Of a DNA stretch of 64,000 nucleotides, positions 32,844 through 41,834 are shown one piece after another. The notes below the pieces were generated by a model. It ran no database searches, had not been told where the DNA came from, and saw only the letters and a list, made by a program, of their open reading frames with translations. Location of the stretch: positions 1-64,000 of the forward strand of contig DANP01000025.1 of NCBI GenBank assembly GCA_002499905.1, in the 5' to 3' direction. Both the position numbers and the translations under genes were made by a program. This DNA comes from Methanolinea sp. UBA277. Its GTDB lineage: Archaea > Halobacteriota > Methanomicrobia > Methanomicrobiales > Methanospirillaceae. Position 1 is the stretch's first letter. Every line of letters begins with the position of its first letter.

Positions 32844-34348
32844 CCATCGGGAGTGTTCCGCTCCGGTATAAGATTAGTGTCGATCATGACCAGTGCATGC
32901 TCTGCGGGCGCTGCGTGGAGAATTGCCCTTACGGCGTCTTCAGAACAGAGAAGGATCGCATCCATGTCAACTCACGGGTATGTGTTGCCTGCCACCGCTG
33001 TATCGCCATGTGCCCTCGGGATGCCATCAGCCTGGCAGAGCGACCGGTCGACTACCGGAGCCACCCGCTCTGGACACCCCAGGTCAGGGAATCCATCTAC
33101 AATCAGGCCAGGACCGGCAAGATCATCCTCTCAGGCATGGGGAACGCACAGGATTATCCGGTTATATTCGACCGCCTCGTCCTCGATGCCTGCCAGGTGA
33201 CGAACCCGAGCATAGATCCTCTCCGGGAGCCGATGGAACTCCGGACCTATATCGGAAAGAAACCATCAATTCTCAGGTTCAGGAAAGAGAATGGCGAGAC
33301 GGTGCTGGAAACCCGTCTCAGTCCGAACCTGATGCTTGAGACGCCAATCATGATCGGGCACATGAGCTATGGTGCAATCAGCCTCAATGCGCAGCAGTCT
33401 CTCGCACGAGCGGTAAAAAAAATCGGTACCTACATGGGAACCGGGGAAGGCGGTCTCCACGAATCACTCTATCTTTACCAGGATCGCATGATCGTTCAGG
33501 TTGCTTCCGGAAGGTTCGGTGTGGATATCGACTACCTTGAACGCGGTTCGGCGATCGAGATCAAGATAGGACAGGGGGCGAAACCGGGTATCGGCGGCCA
33601 TCTGCCGGGTGAGAAAGTCTGTGCCGATGTCTCCTGCACCCGGATGATTCCCATGGGGAGTGATGCAATCAGCCCTGCTCCCCACCATGATATTTACAGC
33701 ATCGAGGATCTCAAGCAGCTCGTCCGGGGTCTGAAGGAGGCGACAGAATGGGAAAAACCGGTATTCGTGAAGATTGCCGCCGTGCATAACTCAGCAGCAA
33801 TCGCTGCCGGTATCGCGAGATCGGGGGCCGATGCGGTCGTTATCGATGGATTCCGGGGAGGAACCGGTGCTGCGCCCCGGGTGTTCAGGGACCATGTGGG
33901 AATACCGATCGAAGCGGCTATTGCCAGCGTCGATGCAAAGCTCCGGACCCAGGGCATCAGGAATGAGGTATCAGTCATCGCCAGCGGGGGTATCAGGGAG
34001 AGTGCTGATGTGGCAAAGATCATCGCCCTGGGTGCAGATGCGGTCTACATTGGAACCGCAGCCCTGGTAGCGATGGGGTGCAGGGTGTGCGGCACCTGTT
34101 ATCGGGGGCTCTGTCCCTGGGGTATTGCAACCCAGCGGCCGGATCTCGTTGCCCGGCTTAATCCTGATATGGCGTCGGTCAACGTCGAGAACCTCCTCTA
34201 TGCCTGGACCCTCGAGCTGTCCGAGCTGATGGGAGCGGCAGGTATCAACAGCATTGAGAGCCTGCGGGGGAACCGTGACCGGTTGCGGGGATACCTCCTG
34301 GATCAGGGGATCATGAACGTCCTTGACGTGAAACCGGTGGGGGCCTGA
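32840..34348 (+). CDS. Glutamate synthase, FMN/Fe-S catalytic subunit with ferredoxin domain
   Basis: 502 aa. The N-terminus carries two 4Fe-4S motifs (CMLCGRCVENCP and CVACHRCIAMCP). The rest is the FMN-binding TIM barrel of glutamate synthase (PIMIGHMSYGAISLNA, GTGEGGLHES, GQGAKPGIGGHLPGEK, SGGIRESADVAKIIALGADA). Near the C-terminus a Cys-rich segment, CRVCGTCYRGLCPWGIATQ, matches the 3Fe-4S binding site. It reduces 2-oxoglutarate plus channelled ammonia to glutamate. The ferredoxin domain and the next gene suggest that electrons come from an F420-type or ferredoxin donor rather than NADPH. Confidence 0.92.
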   Translation: MTIGSVPLRYKISVDHDQCMLCGRCVENCPYGVFRTEKDRIHVNSRVCVACHRCIAMCPRDAISLAERPVDYRSHPLWTPQVRESIYNQARTGKIILSGMGNAQDYPVIFDRLVLDACQVTNPSIDPLREPMELRTYIGKKPSILRFRKENGETVLETRLSPNLMLETPIMIGHMSYGAISLNAQQSLARAVKKIGTYMGTGEGGLHESLYLYQDRMIVQVASGRFGVDIDYLERGSAIEIKIGQGAKPGIGGHLPGEKVCADVSCTRMIPMGSDAISPAPHHDIYSIEDLKQLVRGLKEATEWEKPVFVKIAAVHNSAAIAAGIARSGADAVVIDGFRGGTGAAPRVFRDHVGIPIEAAIASVDAKLRTQGIRNEVSVIASGGIRESADVAKIIALGADAVYIGTAALVAMGCRVCGTCYRGLCPWGIATQRPDLVARLNPDMASVNVENLLYAWTLELSELMGAAGINSIESLRGNRDRLRGYLLDQGIMNVLDVKPVGA

Positions 34349-34350
34349 TC

Positions 34351-35097
34351 ATGGTGAATCCGGTACGGATTGATGCAAAGGGGATGCACTACACTCCTCT
34401 GAACAGGGCAATCCGGGAGGCTGTTGCCTCCGGTGCGACCGAGATTATCCTCGATCATGTCATGGGCCAGAGGTTCATTGCTGACGGTCTCAGAGGAGAA
34501 GTAACCATTGCCATTCACGGTGTTCCGGGCGGTGATCTCGGGATGTTCATGAGCGGTCCGACCTGCATTGTCTATGGAAACTGCGAACATGCACCGGGAA
34601 ACACCATGGATGCCGGGCAGATTATCATTCATGGAAATGCCGGCGATGCGGTCGCCCATTCAATGCGGGGCGGTAAAATCTTTGTGCGTGACAACATCGG
34701 CTACCGGGGGGGAATTCATATGAAGCAGTACCTGGAAAAACGTCCCATCCTCATTATCGGTGGTTCGGCCCGGGCATTCCTTGGGGAGTACATGGCCGGC
34801 GGCCTGATCCTCGTGCTTGGGAGGGACAGGGGTCGTCCTGAAATCGACCGCGGGATTGGATCCGGAATCCATGGAGGAATGATTGTGATCCGGGGCGGGG
34901 TGAATGAGGAGAACCTCGGGGTCGGGGCAACGATGAGCGAACTTAGCCGGGAAGAAATAGCCGGAATCACCCCCCTCATCAGGGAATTTATCGGACATTT
35001 CGGTCTTGATTCCGCAGATTTCCTCAATGACCGGTATTTCAAGGTGATTCCGTCAAGCGCACGACCATTTGCCAGTAAGTACACATGGGAGGTTTGA
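34351..35097 (+). CDS. Glutamate synthase GXGXG-domain subunit
   Basis: 248 aa beta-helix with repeated Gly-x-Gly turns (GDLGMFMSGPTCIVYGN, GDAVAHSMRGGKIFVRDNIGYRGG, GGLILVLGRDRG, GIGSGIHGGMIVIRGG). This is the C-terminal structural domain of GltB, here a separate subunit. It helps hold the amidotransferase and synthase parts and the ammonia channel. It lies two bases after the FMN subunit gene. Confidence 0.9.
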   Translation: MVNPVRIDAKGMHYTPLNRAIREAVASGATEIILDHVMGQRFIADGLRGEVTIAIHGVPGGDLGMFMSGPTCIVYGNCEHAPGNTMDAGQIIIHGNAGDAVAHSMRGGKIFVRDNIGYRGGIHMKQYLEKRPILIIGGSARAFLGEYMAGGLILVLGRDRGRPEIDRGIGSGIHGGMIVIRGGVNEENLGVGATMSELSREEIAGITPLIREFIGHFGLDSADFLNDRYFKVIPSSARPFASKYTWEV

Positions 35098-35102
35098 GAG
35101 GG

Positions 35103-36134
35103 ATGGAACAGAAGAGTTACCGGGATCTCAAAGCCGAAGTCTGGGACACCGGGATCTGTTCCGGGTGCGGTGCCTGCGTTGCCGTGTGCCCGGCAGATGC
35201 CATCTGTTTCGGAGAGTCCGGTGAGGCCGACCGTCCATTGAATATCGGATACTGTAAACAGGCAGTTGATGAGGTTGCCTGTGGTGCATGTTACGATGCC
35301 TGCCCGAGGATCGGATCCCGGGAGCCCGGTTCGATTGGCCCCTATGAGGAGATCATTACGGCAAAGGCTGCATTTGACATTCCGCGCCGCCAGAGTGGGG
35401 GAGCAGTGACAGCAATCCTCGTGAATGCCCTCGAGGAAGGTCTCATTGATGCCGTGGTGACGGTCAGCGAGGACCGCTGGACTCTCTACCCATCATCCGT
35501 GGTCATCACCGGCACGGAAGAGCTCATCCACCAGGCCGGGAGCCGGTATAACTGGTGGGTTCCGCTCGTTGCGGCCCTGAAGATTGCCGTGATTGAGAGA
35601 AAGTTCAGGCGGGTCGCCGTCATAGGGGTTCCCTGTGTTGTCCAGGCGCTCCATAAGATCCGGACCAGTGACAATGACCTCCTGGCACCGTTTGGACGGT
35701 CCATCCGCCTCGTTATCGGGTTGTTCTGCACGGAGTCCTTTGACTATTCCGCCCTGGTTGAAGGAAAGCTCAGGAAAGAATATGGTATCGAGACCTGGAA
35801 GGTAGAACGGCTCGATGTCAGGGGTAACCTGGCGGTGACGATGAGAGACGGCACCTCCATTAGTATTCCGATGAAAGACCTCGAAAGTGCTGTCAGGCCG
35901 GGATGCCATTACTGTCTCGACCTCACGGGTATGTATTCTGATATCTCTGCCGGGGCGGTCGGGAGCCCGGTAGGATTCACCTCGCTCATCGTGAGGAACG
36001 ACGCAGGAAAGATGTTTGTCGGGAGCGCGGTGAAGAACAACCGGCTCGTTACCGGCCCCGATCCTGATATTGCGGCAATAGAACGTCTCATCTCGCTCAA
36101 AGTACAAAAGAACAGCCCCGACGTTAATACCTGA
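35103..36134 (+). CDS. FrhB-like F420-binding subunit linked to glutamate synthase
   Basis: 343 aa. Two ferredoxin-type clusters at the N-terminus (CSGCGACVAVCP and CGACYDACP). The FrhB/FdhB family core then follows (RRQSGGAVTAILVNALEEG, VAVIGVPCVVQALHKIR, RLVIGLFCTESFDY, then CHYCLDLTGMYSDISAG). FrhB-type proteins bind FAD and coenzyme F420 and pass electrons between F420H2 and iron-sulfur clusters. Start ATG 35103, with GGAGGT ten bases ahead; the upstream ATG at 35085 lies inside the preceding gene. As the last gene of the glutamate synthase operon it most likely supplies F420H2 electrons for glutamate formation. Confidence 0.85.
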   Translation: MEQKSYRDLKAEVWDTGICSGCGACVAVCPADAICFGESGEADRPLNIGYCKQAVDEVACGACYDACPRIGSREPGSIGPYEEIITAKAAFDIPRRQSGGAVTAILVNALEEGLIDAVVTVSEDRWTLYPSSVVITGTEELIHQAGSRYNWWVPLVAALKIAVIERKFRRVAVIGVPCVVQALHKIRTSDNDLLAPFGRSIRLVIGLFCTESFDYSALVEGKLRKEYGIETWKVERLDVRGNLAVTMRDGTSISIPMKDLESAVRPGCHYCLDLTGMYSDISAGAVGSPVGFTSLIVRNDAGKMFVGSAVKNNRLVTGPDPDIAAIERLISLKVQKNSPDVNT

Positions 36135-36579
36135 AATATTCCTCCCTTTTTGAAATAGCGTTCAAATTTCAGTTTAAATTTTAAGCCTTTAAATATTTTA
36201 TTGGCATTACAATATTAGAACAATCATATATTATACAAAAAGAGAAACGGGATATTGCATCCATTATCCCTTCCGTACGCCAATTCCTAACGGCTTTCGC
36301 CCCGAAGCAAGGATAAACTATAAATATAATTATTTCATACGCTGAAATATTCCCTTTTCGGACGAGGGGCGATGCACATCCTGTGATCGCAAAACGGGGT
36401 GTGCAGAAAGAACAATGTCCGGGTTCTCACCATGCAGGGTGGGGATCACCAAAAAGACTGCAGATTACTGTGATGAGGCGGGGTGGCGGCCTCTACAACT
36501 GTCAGCATGCGTGCACAGTGCTGGCAGGCCTGGTGGCTGAGACCGGCACTCTCCTGCATCAAACAACGGAGGATATCCC
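36135..36579 (+). promoter_or_regulatory. Intergenic region with promoter and long leader of the surface-protein gene
   Basis: 445 bp without a gene. The first part is a T-rich terminator (CTCCCTTTTTG near 36144-36154) after the F420 subunit. It is followed by very AT-rich DNA with TATA-like elements near 36225-36240 and 36318-36332. The latter would start transcription near 36345 and give a leader of about 235 nt with several short palindromes (for example CCAGGCCTGG-like near 36524-36533) ahead of GGAGGAT and the ATG at 36580. The 12-base string CTGAAATATTCC occurs twice, at 36132 and 36341. Confidence 0.5.
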
Positions 36580-39500
36580 ATGTCGAAATGGCCATTGAAT
36601 GGTATGAATCCACGCATAGTGGTGGCACTCTTTCTTCTGATAAGTATCGGAATGTGTGGAATGGCATCTGCCTCAACGCACATTACCGATGTACATCTGA
36701 ACATTACCCCTGAAGACATCTGTGAACAGAACACGGTGAACCTCACCTTCCACCTGGTCACGGCCATGCAGCCCGGAAACGGGTTCTATGTCTGGCTTGA
36801 CCCGAATATTTGCATCCAGCCCGGGGATCTCTCACAATGTATCACGATCACCTATACCGGAGCGACTTCACCGATCCACCCCTCATCAGTGGTTGTGTTC
36901 CGGCCGACCGAACCCGGTTACCTGAATTGCAGCCCCTATGGTGCGGGTTGCATGGTGAAGATGTGGTTAGACCAGGGCATTCCCCATAACAGCGAGGTGA
37001 CCATCAGCTTTGGGGACTGTGTTGACCCCACCTGTCCCTGCTTCTGCAGCGGATACCGGGCATGGGTCAGTAACGACTTCTATCCCTGTGCCTGGGAAGT
37101 GAGCGACACCGTTCACATGAAAGTCCGGGTGGAAGGAATCCCGGGTGATGGCGGAACAATGCAGCTCCTCCCGTCAGGTCCGGTGCATGCGACCAACTTC
37201 ACCGATTACTTCTGGTGCATGGCCAATGCTTCGTATAAGATCAAAGCCGACCCCTGCAAGATCATCTCGAACATCACCGTCACCCCGATCTGTCCTCAGC
37301 TTGAATGCATCAACTGCACACCTCCGGGCTACACCTGCCCCTGCGAGCTGGACCCGGATTGCGTCGTTGCGTTCCTGCCTCTCGCAGATCAGGAGCTGAC
37401 CGAGTACACCTACACCTTCACCTACCTCAGGTGCTGCTATCAGATCTGGGCGCAGTTCGAGAACAAGACCTGTAACGTAACCGCACAGCCGGGACCCAAC
37501 GGGGGAATCCTCTCTCCCGACGGTATCTGGGCATACTACCCTGGTACCCACTCGCGTGAATTCTACTGCGGAGAAATCCAGCCCTACCTGATCAAGCCGA
37601 ATATTTCCTACAGTATTGAGAATGTCACGGTAAATGGTGTAGAAGTTCCCTTCGATCCCCTCGTTAACGGGTCGGCAATTTACTACTACACCAGTGACTG
37701 CAATGATGCCATCATCGGCGCCAACTTCACCATGTCGCCGGTCGATGCCTTCCTGAAGTACCAGCTCCCGAGGGACCAGTGCGGTGACATTGTTGAAGTC
37801 CAGGTTAGGGGAATGGATCATATCGGACCGATGGTTGAATTCGCCGATGATTTCTACCTCGGTGGCAATTCTTCGGTGTTTAATATCAGCGGAACTTCCT
37901 CCGGGGCGTTTTTCGGAGGATACAACGGCAGCGGATTCGTTGACGGCTTCGCGTATCCCCCCGGTGACAGCGCTGACGTCGATGTATTAAGCGTTGGAAT
38001 CAATCCCGAAACCTACCGGGTGACCTACGTTGATTCCGGACCTTCTATCAGGTACGCTACCGTCACCATCCTTACCGATGGCACCCCTATCTGGGCGCCG
38101 GCAGTCCCCTCAGATATAACGGACATCACCAACATCGAAGCCCTGATGCCGGCATGGCAGATGGTGACCCAGGACTACCTGGATGCCAACCCCTCCTGGG
38201 AAGGTCCTGTCGGGATGGTCGTCTACGTTGCCAATGGAACATACAATGAAGTGTTCGAAGTCGACACTCCGGGTCTCCACCTGAAGAATTTCCCGGGTGC
38301 TGAGCCGGTCATTGATGCGAACGGGATGACTGTCGGCAGCGGGGATTATGAATCCGCAGTCTGGCTTTCTGCAGGCTGTACTGGGATTGAAGGATTCACC
38401 ATCACCGATTCCGGAGCGAATGGTATCGCAGTCTATCCGTCCAGTGAGAAGTGCCAAAATGCCTCGATTCTCGACTGGTTCAACAATGAACCGGTCAATG
38501 TCTCCTGTGCGATTGGTCGCGTCAATATCGTGAACAATACCATTTATGGAAACGATGAGAACGGAATACGGGCAATCAACTGCGTCGTGCTGATCCTGAA
38601 CAACATCATCCACGACAACGTCGATGATGGCATTGACGCCGGATGCCTCTTTACCGGTGTCGAATGTGTCGACCCCGAGGCCATCACCCATAGTCCGGCT
38701 GCGAGCGAGATCATCTGGAACACCATCTACGGCAATGGTCCGAGCGGCAACGGAGACTGGGAAGTCGGCGATCCCCCGAGGTTCACCAGTGATCCTACCG
38801 CCTGCGTAATGCTGCCGGGATGGACTGATTCCGGTATCCAGATCCGGTGCATCGGACAGGGCCGGCAGGGTATCGACCAGGTTGTGTATATTGTCCACAA
38901 CAACATCCACGACAACTACCATGCCGGGATCTACCTCTGGGCGGGGGCAACGCTCGGCGGTAACCTCACCATCCAGCAAAACAAGCTGATCGACAACGGG
39001 ATCTTCGGACTCTCAACCCGTGCGGCGGATCCGGGTCGCATCGACTTCCGGTACAATGACATTATCGGGAATACCTACTGGGGAGTCAAGAACTGGGACG
39101 ATGATGTCCTCATCGCAAAGGAGAACTACTGGGGCGACCCCGGAGGACCGAGCGAAGGACCTGCACCCATCGTGCAGTGCATTGAATGCCGCTGCCATGA
39201 AGAAGACCAGCGGAGTGATGCCCTTGGCTATGGTGATGCCGTGAGCCACCTCGTCCACTACAACCCTTGGTTGTATGTATCCGCTGCAGCTGTGTTCCAT
39301 GATACCTCGAGCCCGGTGCGGATGTACGGTTCAGACTCGCTCCTGCTCCAGTCCGGATGGAATACCCTCTCGGTGCCCTGCAAGCTTGCCGAGGTCGCTG
39401 ATACTATCGGAGAGATTGAAACCATCGGGGACTTCGTGACCAGTGCGAATGCCGTCGTGGTCTACAAGTGGGACGCTGCGACCGACATGTGGGTAAATGT

Positions 39501-40044
39501 CGGCTCTTCCGGTGAGAAGATTGCACCGGGGCGTGGCTACTACATCAAGATGAAGTCCCCCTCGCGGTTCCCGGTCCTCTATAATGGTAACCCCTCGCCA
39601 GGGCTCCCCTCCATCCCGCTCGAGAACGAGTGGAACCTGATAGGTGCACCGTGGGGCATTGACCGCTCCACCGAGGCGTACTATGGAGGTGGGATCTGTG
39701 ACGGAGGAATCTGTGCACCGCCGCACGACTCAGCCAGTGACCAGGGCCGCTGGGGTGTGGCAAGTCCCGACGATTATCCGACCGGTGACCCCGAGGCCTT
39801 TATGCTGGTCCGCGAAGCTTTGGAGTCGATAAAAGAAGGGAACGGAGGAACAAAGGGTGTGGCAATTATTGTCAGCCCGTCGGTGCCCGGTCAACTGAAA
39901 ATCTGGAGTACCTCGGTGACAACCGGGTTCTGGGAGATCACCAATTCGCGGGAGATGGCAACCGGAGAAGCGTACTGGGTCTTCATGGTGAACCCGGCAA
40001 CCTACGGCGGATTCGAGATCACCCCGTTCTACTTCCCGACGTAG
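36580..40044 (+). CDS. Large secreted beta-helix surface protein, 1154 aa
   Basis: Signal peptide (PRIVVALFLLISIGMCGMASA) after an ATG with GGAGGAT ahead. Residues about 35-400 are rich in Cys and Pro (for example VDPTCPCFCSG, CINCTPPGYTCPCELD), suggesting disulfide-bonded beta domains. Residues about 520-880 form a right-handed parallel beta-helix of the NosD/pectate-lyase type with repeated N-N-x-I-x-x-N units (IVNNTIYGNDENGI; LNNIIHDNVDDGIDAG; IVHNNIHDNYHAGIYL; ENYWGDPGGP). Residues about 920-1154 are a paired module with GWNTLSVP, WNLIGAPWG and GEAYWVFMVNP. Many N-glycosylation sequons. No anchor helix is visible. Function: surface structure or adhesion, not enzymatic as far as can be seen. 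The next gene carries a related C-terminal module. Confidence 0.8.
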   Translation: MSKWPLNGMNPRIVVALFLLISIGMCGMASASTHITDVHLNITPEDICEQNTVNLTFHLVTAMQPGNGFYVWLDPNICIQPGDLSQCITITYTGATSPIHPSSVVVFRPTEPGYLNCSPYGAGCMVKMWLDQGIPHNSEVTISFGDCVDPTCPCFCSGYRAWVSNDFYPCAWEVSDTVHMKVRVEGIPGDGGTMQLLPSGPVHATNFTDYFWCMANASYKIKADPCKIISNITVTPICPQLECINCTPPGYTCPCELDPDCVVAFLPLADQELTEYTYTFTYLRCCYQIWAQFENKTCNVTAQPGPNGGILSPDGIWAYYPGTHSREFYCGEIQPYLIKPNISYSIENVTVNGVEVPFDPLVNGSAIYYYTSDCNDAIIGANFTMSPVDAFLKYQLPRDQCGDIVEVQVRGMDHIGPMVEFADDFYLGGNSSVFNISGTSSGAFFGGYNGSGFVDGFAYPPGDSADVDVLSVGINPETYRVTYVDSGPSIRYATVTILTDGTPIWAPAVPSDITDITNIEALMPAWQMVTQDYLDANPSWEGPVGMVVYVANGTYNEVFEVDTPGLHLKNFPGAEPVIDANGMTVGSGDYESAVWLSAGCTGIEGFTITDSGANGIAVYPSSEKCQNASILDWFNNEPVNVSCAIGRVNIVNNTIYGNDENGIRAINCVVLILNNIIHDNVDDGIDAGCLFTGVECVDPEAITHSPAASEIIWNTIYGNGPSGNGDWEVGDPPRFTSDPTACVMLPGWTDSGIQIRCIGQGRQGIDQVVYIVHNNIHDNYHAGIYLWAGATLGGNLTIQQNKLIDNGIFGLSTRAADPGRIDFRYNDIIGNTYWGVKNWDDDVLIAKENYWGDPGGPSEGPAPIVQCIECRCHEEDQRSDALGYGDAVSHLVHYNPWLYVSAAAVFHDTSSPVRMYGSDSLLLQSGWNTLSVPCKLAEVADTIGEIETIGDFVTSANAVVVYKWDAATDMWVNVGSSGEKIAPGRGYYIKMKSPSRFPVLYNGNPSPGLPSIPLENEWNLIGAPWGIDRSTEAYYGGGICDGGICAPPHDSASDQGRWGVASPDDYPTGDPEAFMLVREALESIKEGNGGTKGVAIIVSPSVPGQLKIWSTSVTTGFWEITNSREMATGEAYWVFMVNPATYGGFEITPFYFPT

Positions 40045-40136
40045 TGCAGAGGGGAGCGAACAGAAATGCCTGAACCAGGGTGTGGACAAGGGATCAACCC
40101 GGAATCCACCCCTTTCAAGGAACGGAGGTGTGCGCA

Positions 40137-41768
40137 ATGAGAAGTATGGAACAAACGGGATGGATCCTGGCAGCAGTCTGCATTCTGGCCTGCATAGCGG
40201 TATGTTCACCTGTGAACGCAGGTGATCCTATTCCCCTTCCCCACATTTTTTACGGGAACGTGAAGATCAACACCCTCCCCGCCCCGGTAAATACCAGCAT
40301 CACCGCCATGGTCGGCGGAGATGTGGTGGAAGAGTATCTCACCGGGGCAGAGGGAGTCTACGGGAGCACCCAGCTGACCGGAAATAAATTCGAGGTTCAG
40401 GGAGATATCGAGAACGGAGAGGCAATCACGTTCTTTATCAATGGAATCAAGGCGGAATGTTATGACGTTGATGCCGGTGGACCCTGGCTTACCAGCTACC
40501 CGTTTATGACCGATGATGAGACCCACCTGAACCTCTCGATCATGGGCCCCGTGTACTTCATCCAGGCAAGTGCCGGTCCGGGAGGGGACATTGACCCGTC
40601 CGGGAGCGTGCAGGTCGTTGGAGGCACGGACAGGACCTTTACCATCAGCCCTGATAACTGCTATGAAATCGAGGATGTGGTCGTGAACGGTACATCCGTC
40701 GGACCTGTATCCACATATACATTCATCAATGTGACTGGAAACCAGACCATTGATGCAACATTTTCGAAGATAACCTACACAGTCTCCGCCACCGCCCACC
40801 AGGGTGGCAGCATCAGTCCATCGGGCGTCCAGCAGGTAGATTGCGGTGATGACTTTGCATTCACCGTTACCCCTGATACCGGGTATCTCATCGATAATGT
40901 CTTCCTTGACGGGACTTCCCTTGGGCCGGTATCAGAATATACCATCAGCGGGGTGTCGAAAGACTACCTGATCAACGCCTACTTTACGCCGGTCACCTAC
41001 ACCATAACCGCCAGCGCAGGGGCGAACGGAAACATTTCACCAAGCGGGGACATCCCGGTCAGCCACGGTGATAACCAGACATTCCTGATGCTTCCGGATC
41101 CCGGATACACGGTCGGTATGGTTGTAGTGAACGGAGTGACCCAGCCCGGTGCACCCACACTCTATACTTTTTACGACGTTACCGGCAACCAGACCATTTC
41201 GGTAACCTTTGTCGAGGGCCCCCCCGAATATTTCACCGCAACGCTCGGTGATGGGTGGAACCTCTTCTCAACCCCCATCGAACTGGCCCCGGGACACAGG
41301 GAGCTTGATGAAATTTTCCCGCCCGGAGAACTCCAGAACATCGAGGCCATCCTGGGATGGGACGGCTCTGCATGGTTTGTCCCGGTTTCCGGTTACCAGC
41401 TGAAATCGCGGTACGCACTCTATGTGAAGGTCGATGGTTCGGCAACCGCCTACCTGTATCCCCTTGATGACATCCCACATCCATTACCCTCACGCACCCT
41501 CCCTGCAGGCTGGAACCTGGTCGGTCCGCAGCCGTTCTACCAGAACGGCACCTTCCCAACGATAAAGGTGGAAGAAGACCTCATCAGCGTGTATGAAGGC
41601 ACCGGCGGCGTGACCGGATACACGATGGTCGTCAGTCCCGGGGTAAACCAGCCCTTCTGGATCTACTATCGCGACGGATCATCAGAAAATTTCCTCCCCT
41701 ACAAGGGATACTGGGTATATATGCAGAATCAGGGACAGCTTGCCGGATACTTCAACCCGGTGTCCTGA
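40137..41768 (+). CDS. Secreted repeat protein with surface module, 543 aa
   Basis: Start ATG 40137 with GGAGGTG six bases ahead. A signal peptide ends near PVNA. An N-terminal domain of about 110 residues (LPHIFYGNVKINTLPAP ... VQGDIENGEAITFFINGIKAE) is homologous to the same domain in the 270-aa gene downstream. Three InlB-like B-repeats of about 75 residues follow (ASAGPGGDIDPSGSVQVVGG; ATAHQGGSISPSGVQQVDCG; ASAGANGNISPSGDIPVSHG). The C-terminal 170 residues form the GWNLFSTP ... GYWVYMQNQG module shared with the 1154-aa protein. No transmembrane anchor. Part of a surface-protein cluster. Confidence 0.78.
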   Translation: MRSMEQTGWILAAVCILACIAVCSPVNAGDPIPLPHIFYGNVKINTLPAPVNTSITAMVGGDVVEEYLTGAEGVYGSTQLTGNKFEVQGDIENGEAITFFINGIKAECYDVDAGGPWLTSYPFMTDDETHLNLSIMGPVYFIQASAGPGGDIDPSGSVQVVGGTDRTFTISPDNCYEIEDVVVNGTSVGPVSTYTFINVTGNQTIDATFSKITYTVSATAHQGGSISPSGVQQVDCGDDFAFTVTPDTGYLIDNVFLDGTSLGPVSEYTISGVSKDYLINAYFTPVTYTITASAGANGNISPSGDIPVSHGDNQTFLMLPDPGYTVGMVVVNGVTQPGAPTLYTFYDVTGNQTISVTFVEGPPEYFTATLGDGWNLFSTPIELAPGHRELDEIFPPGELQNIEAILGWDGSAWFVPVSGYQLKSRYALYVKVDGSATAYLYPLDDIPHPLPSRTLPAGWNLVGPQPFYQNGTFPTIKVEEDLISVYEGTGGVTGYTMVVSPGVNQPFWIYYRDGSSENFLPYKGYWVYMQNQGQLAGYFNPVS

Positions 41769-41834
41769 TAATTCATGAAACAAAATTACATAGAGAGAAT
41801 GGAGGGAAAACCCTCCCTCCTGCATGGTGATTCC

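Noticed and set aside
38110..38979. A 289-codon antisense frame within the beta-helix surface gene
   Set aside because: Low-complexity Asp/Val/Ile-rich mirror of the repeated sense motif; no signal or domain.
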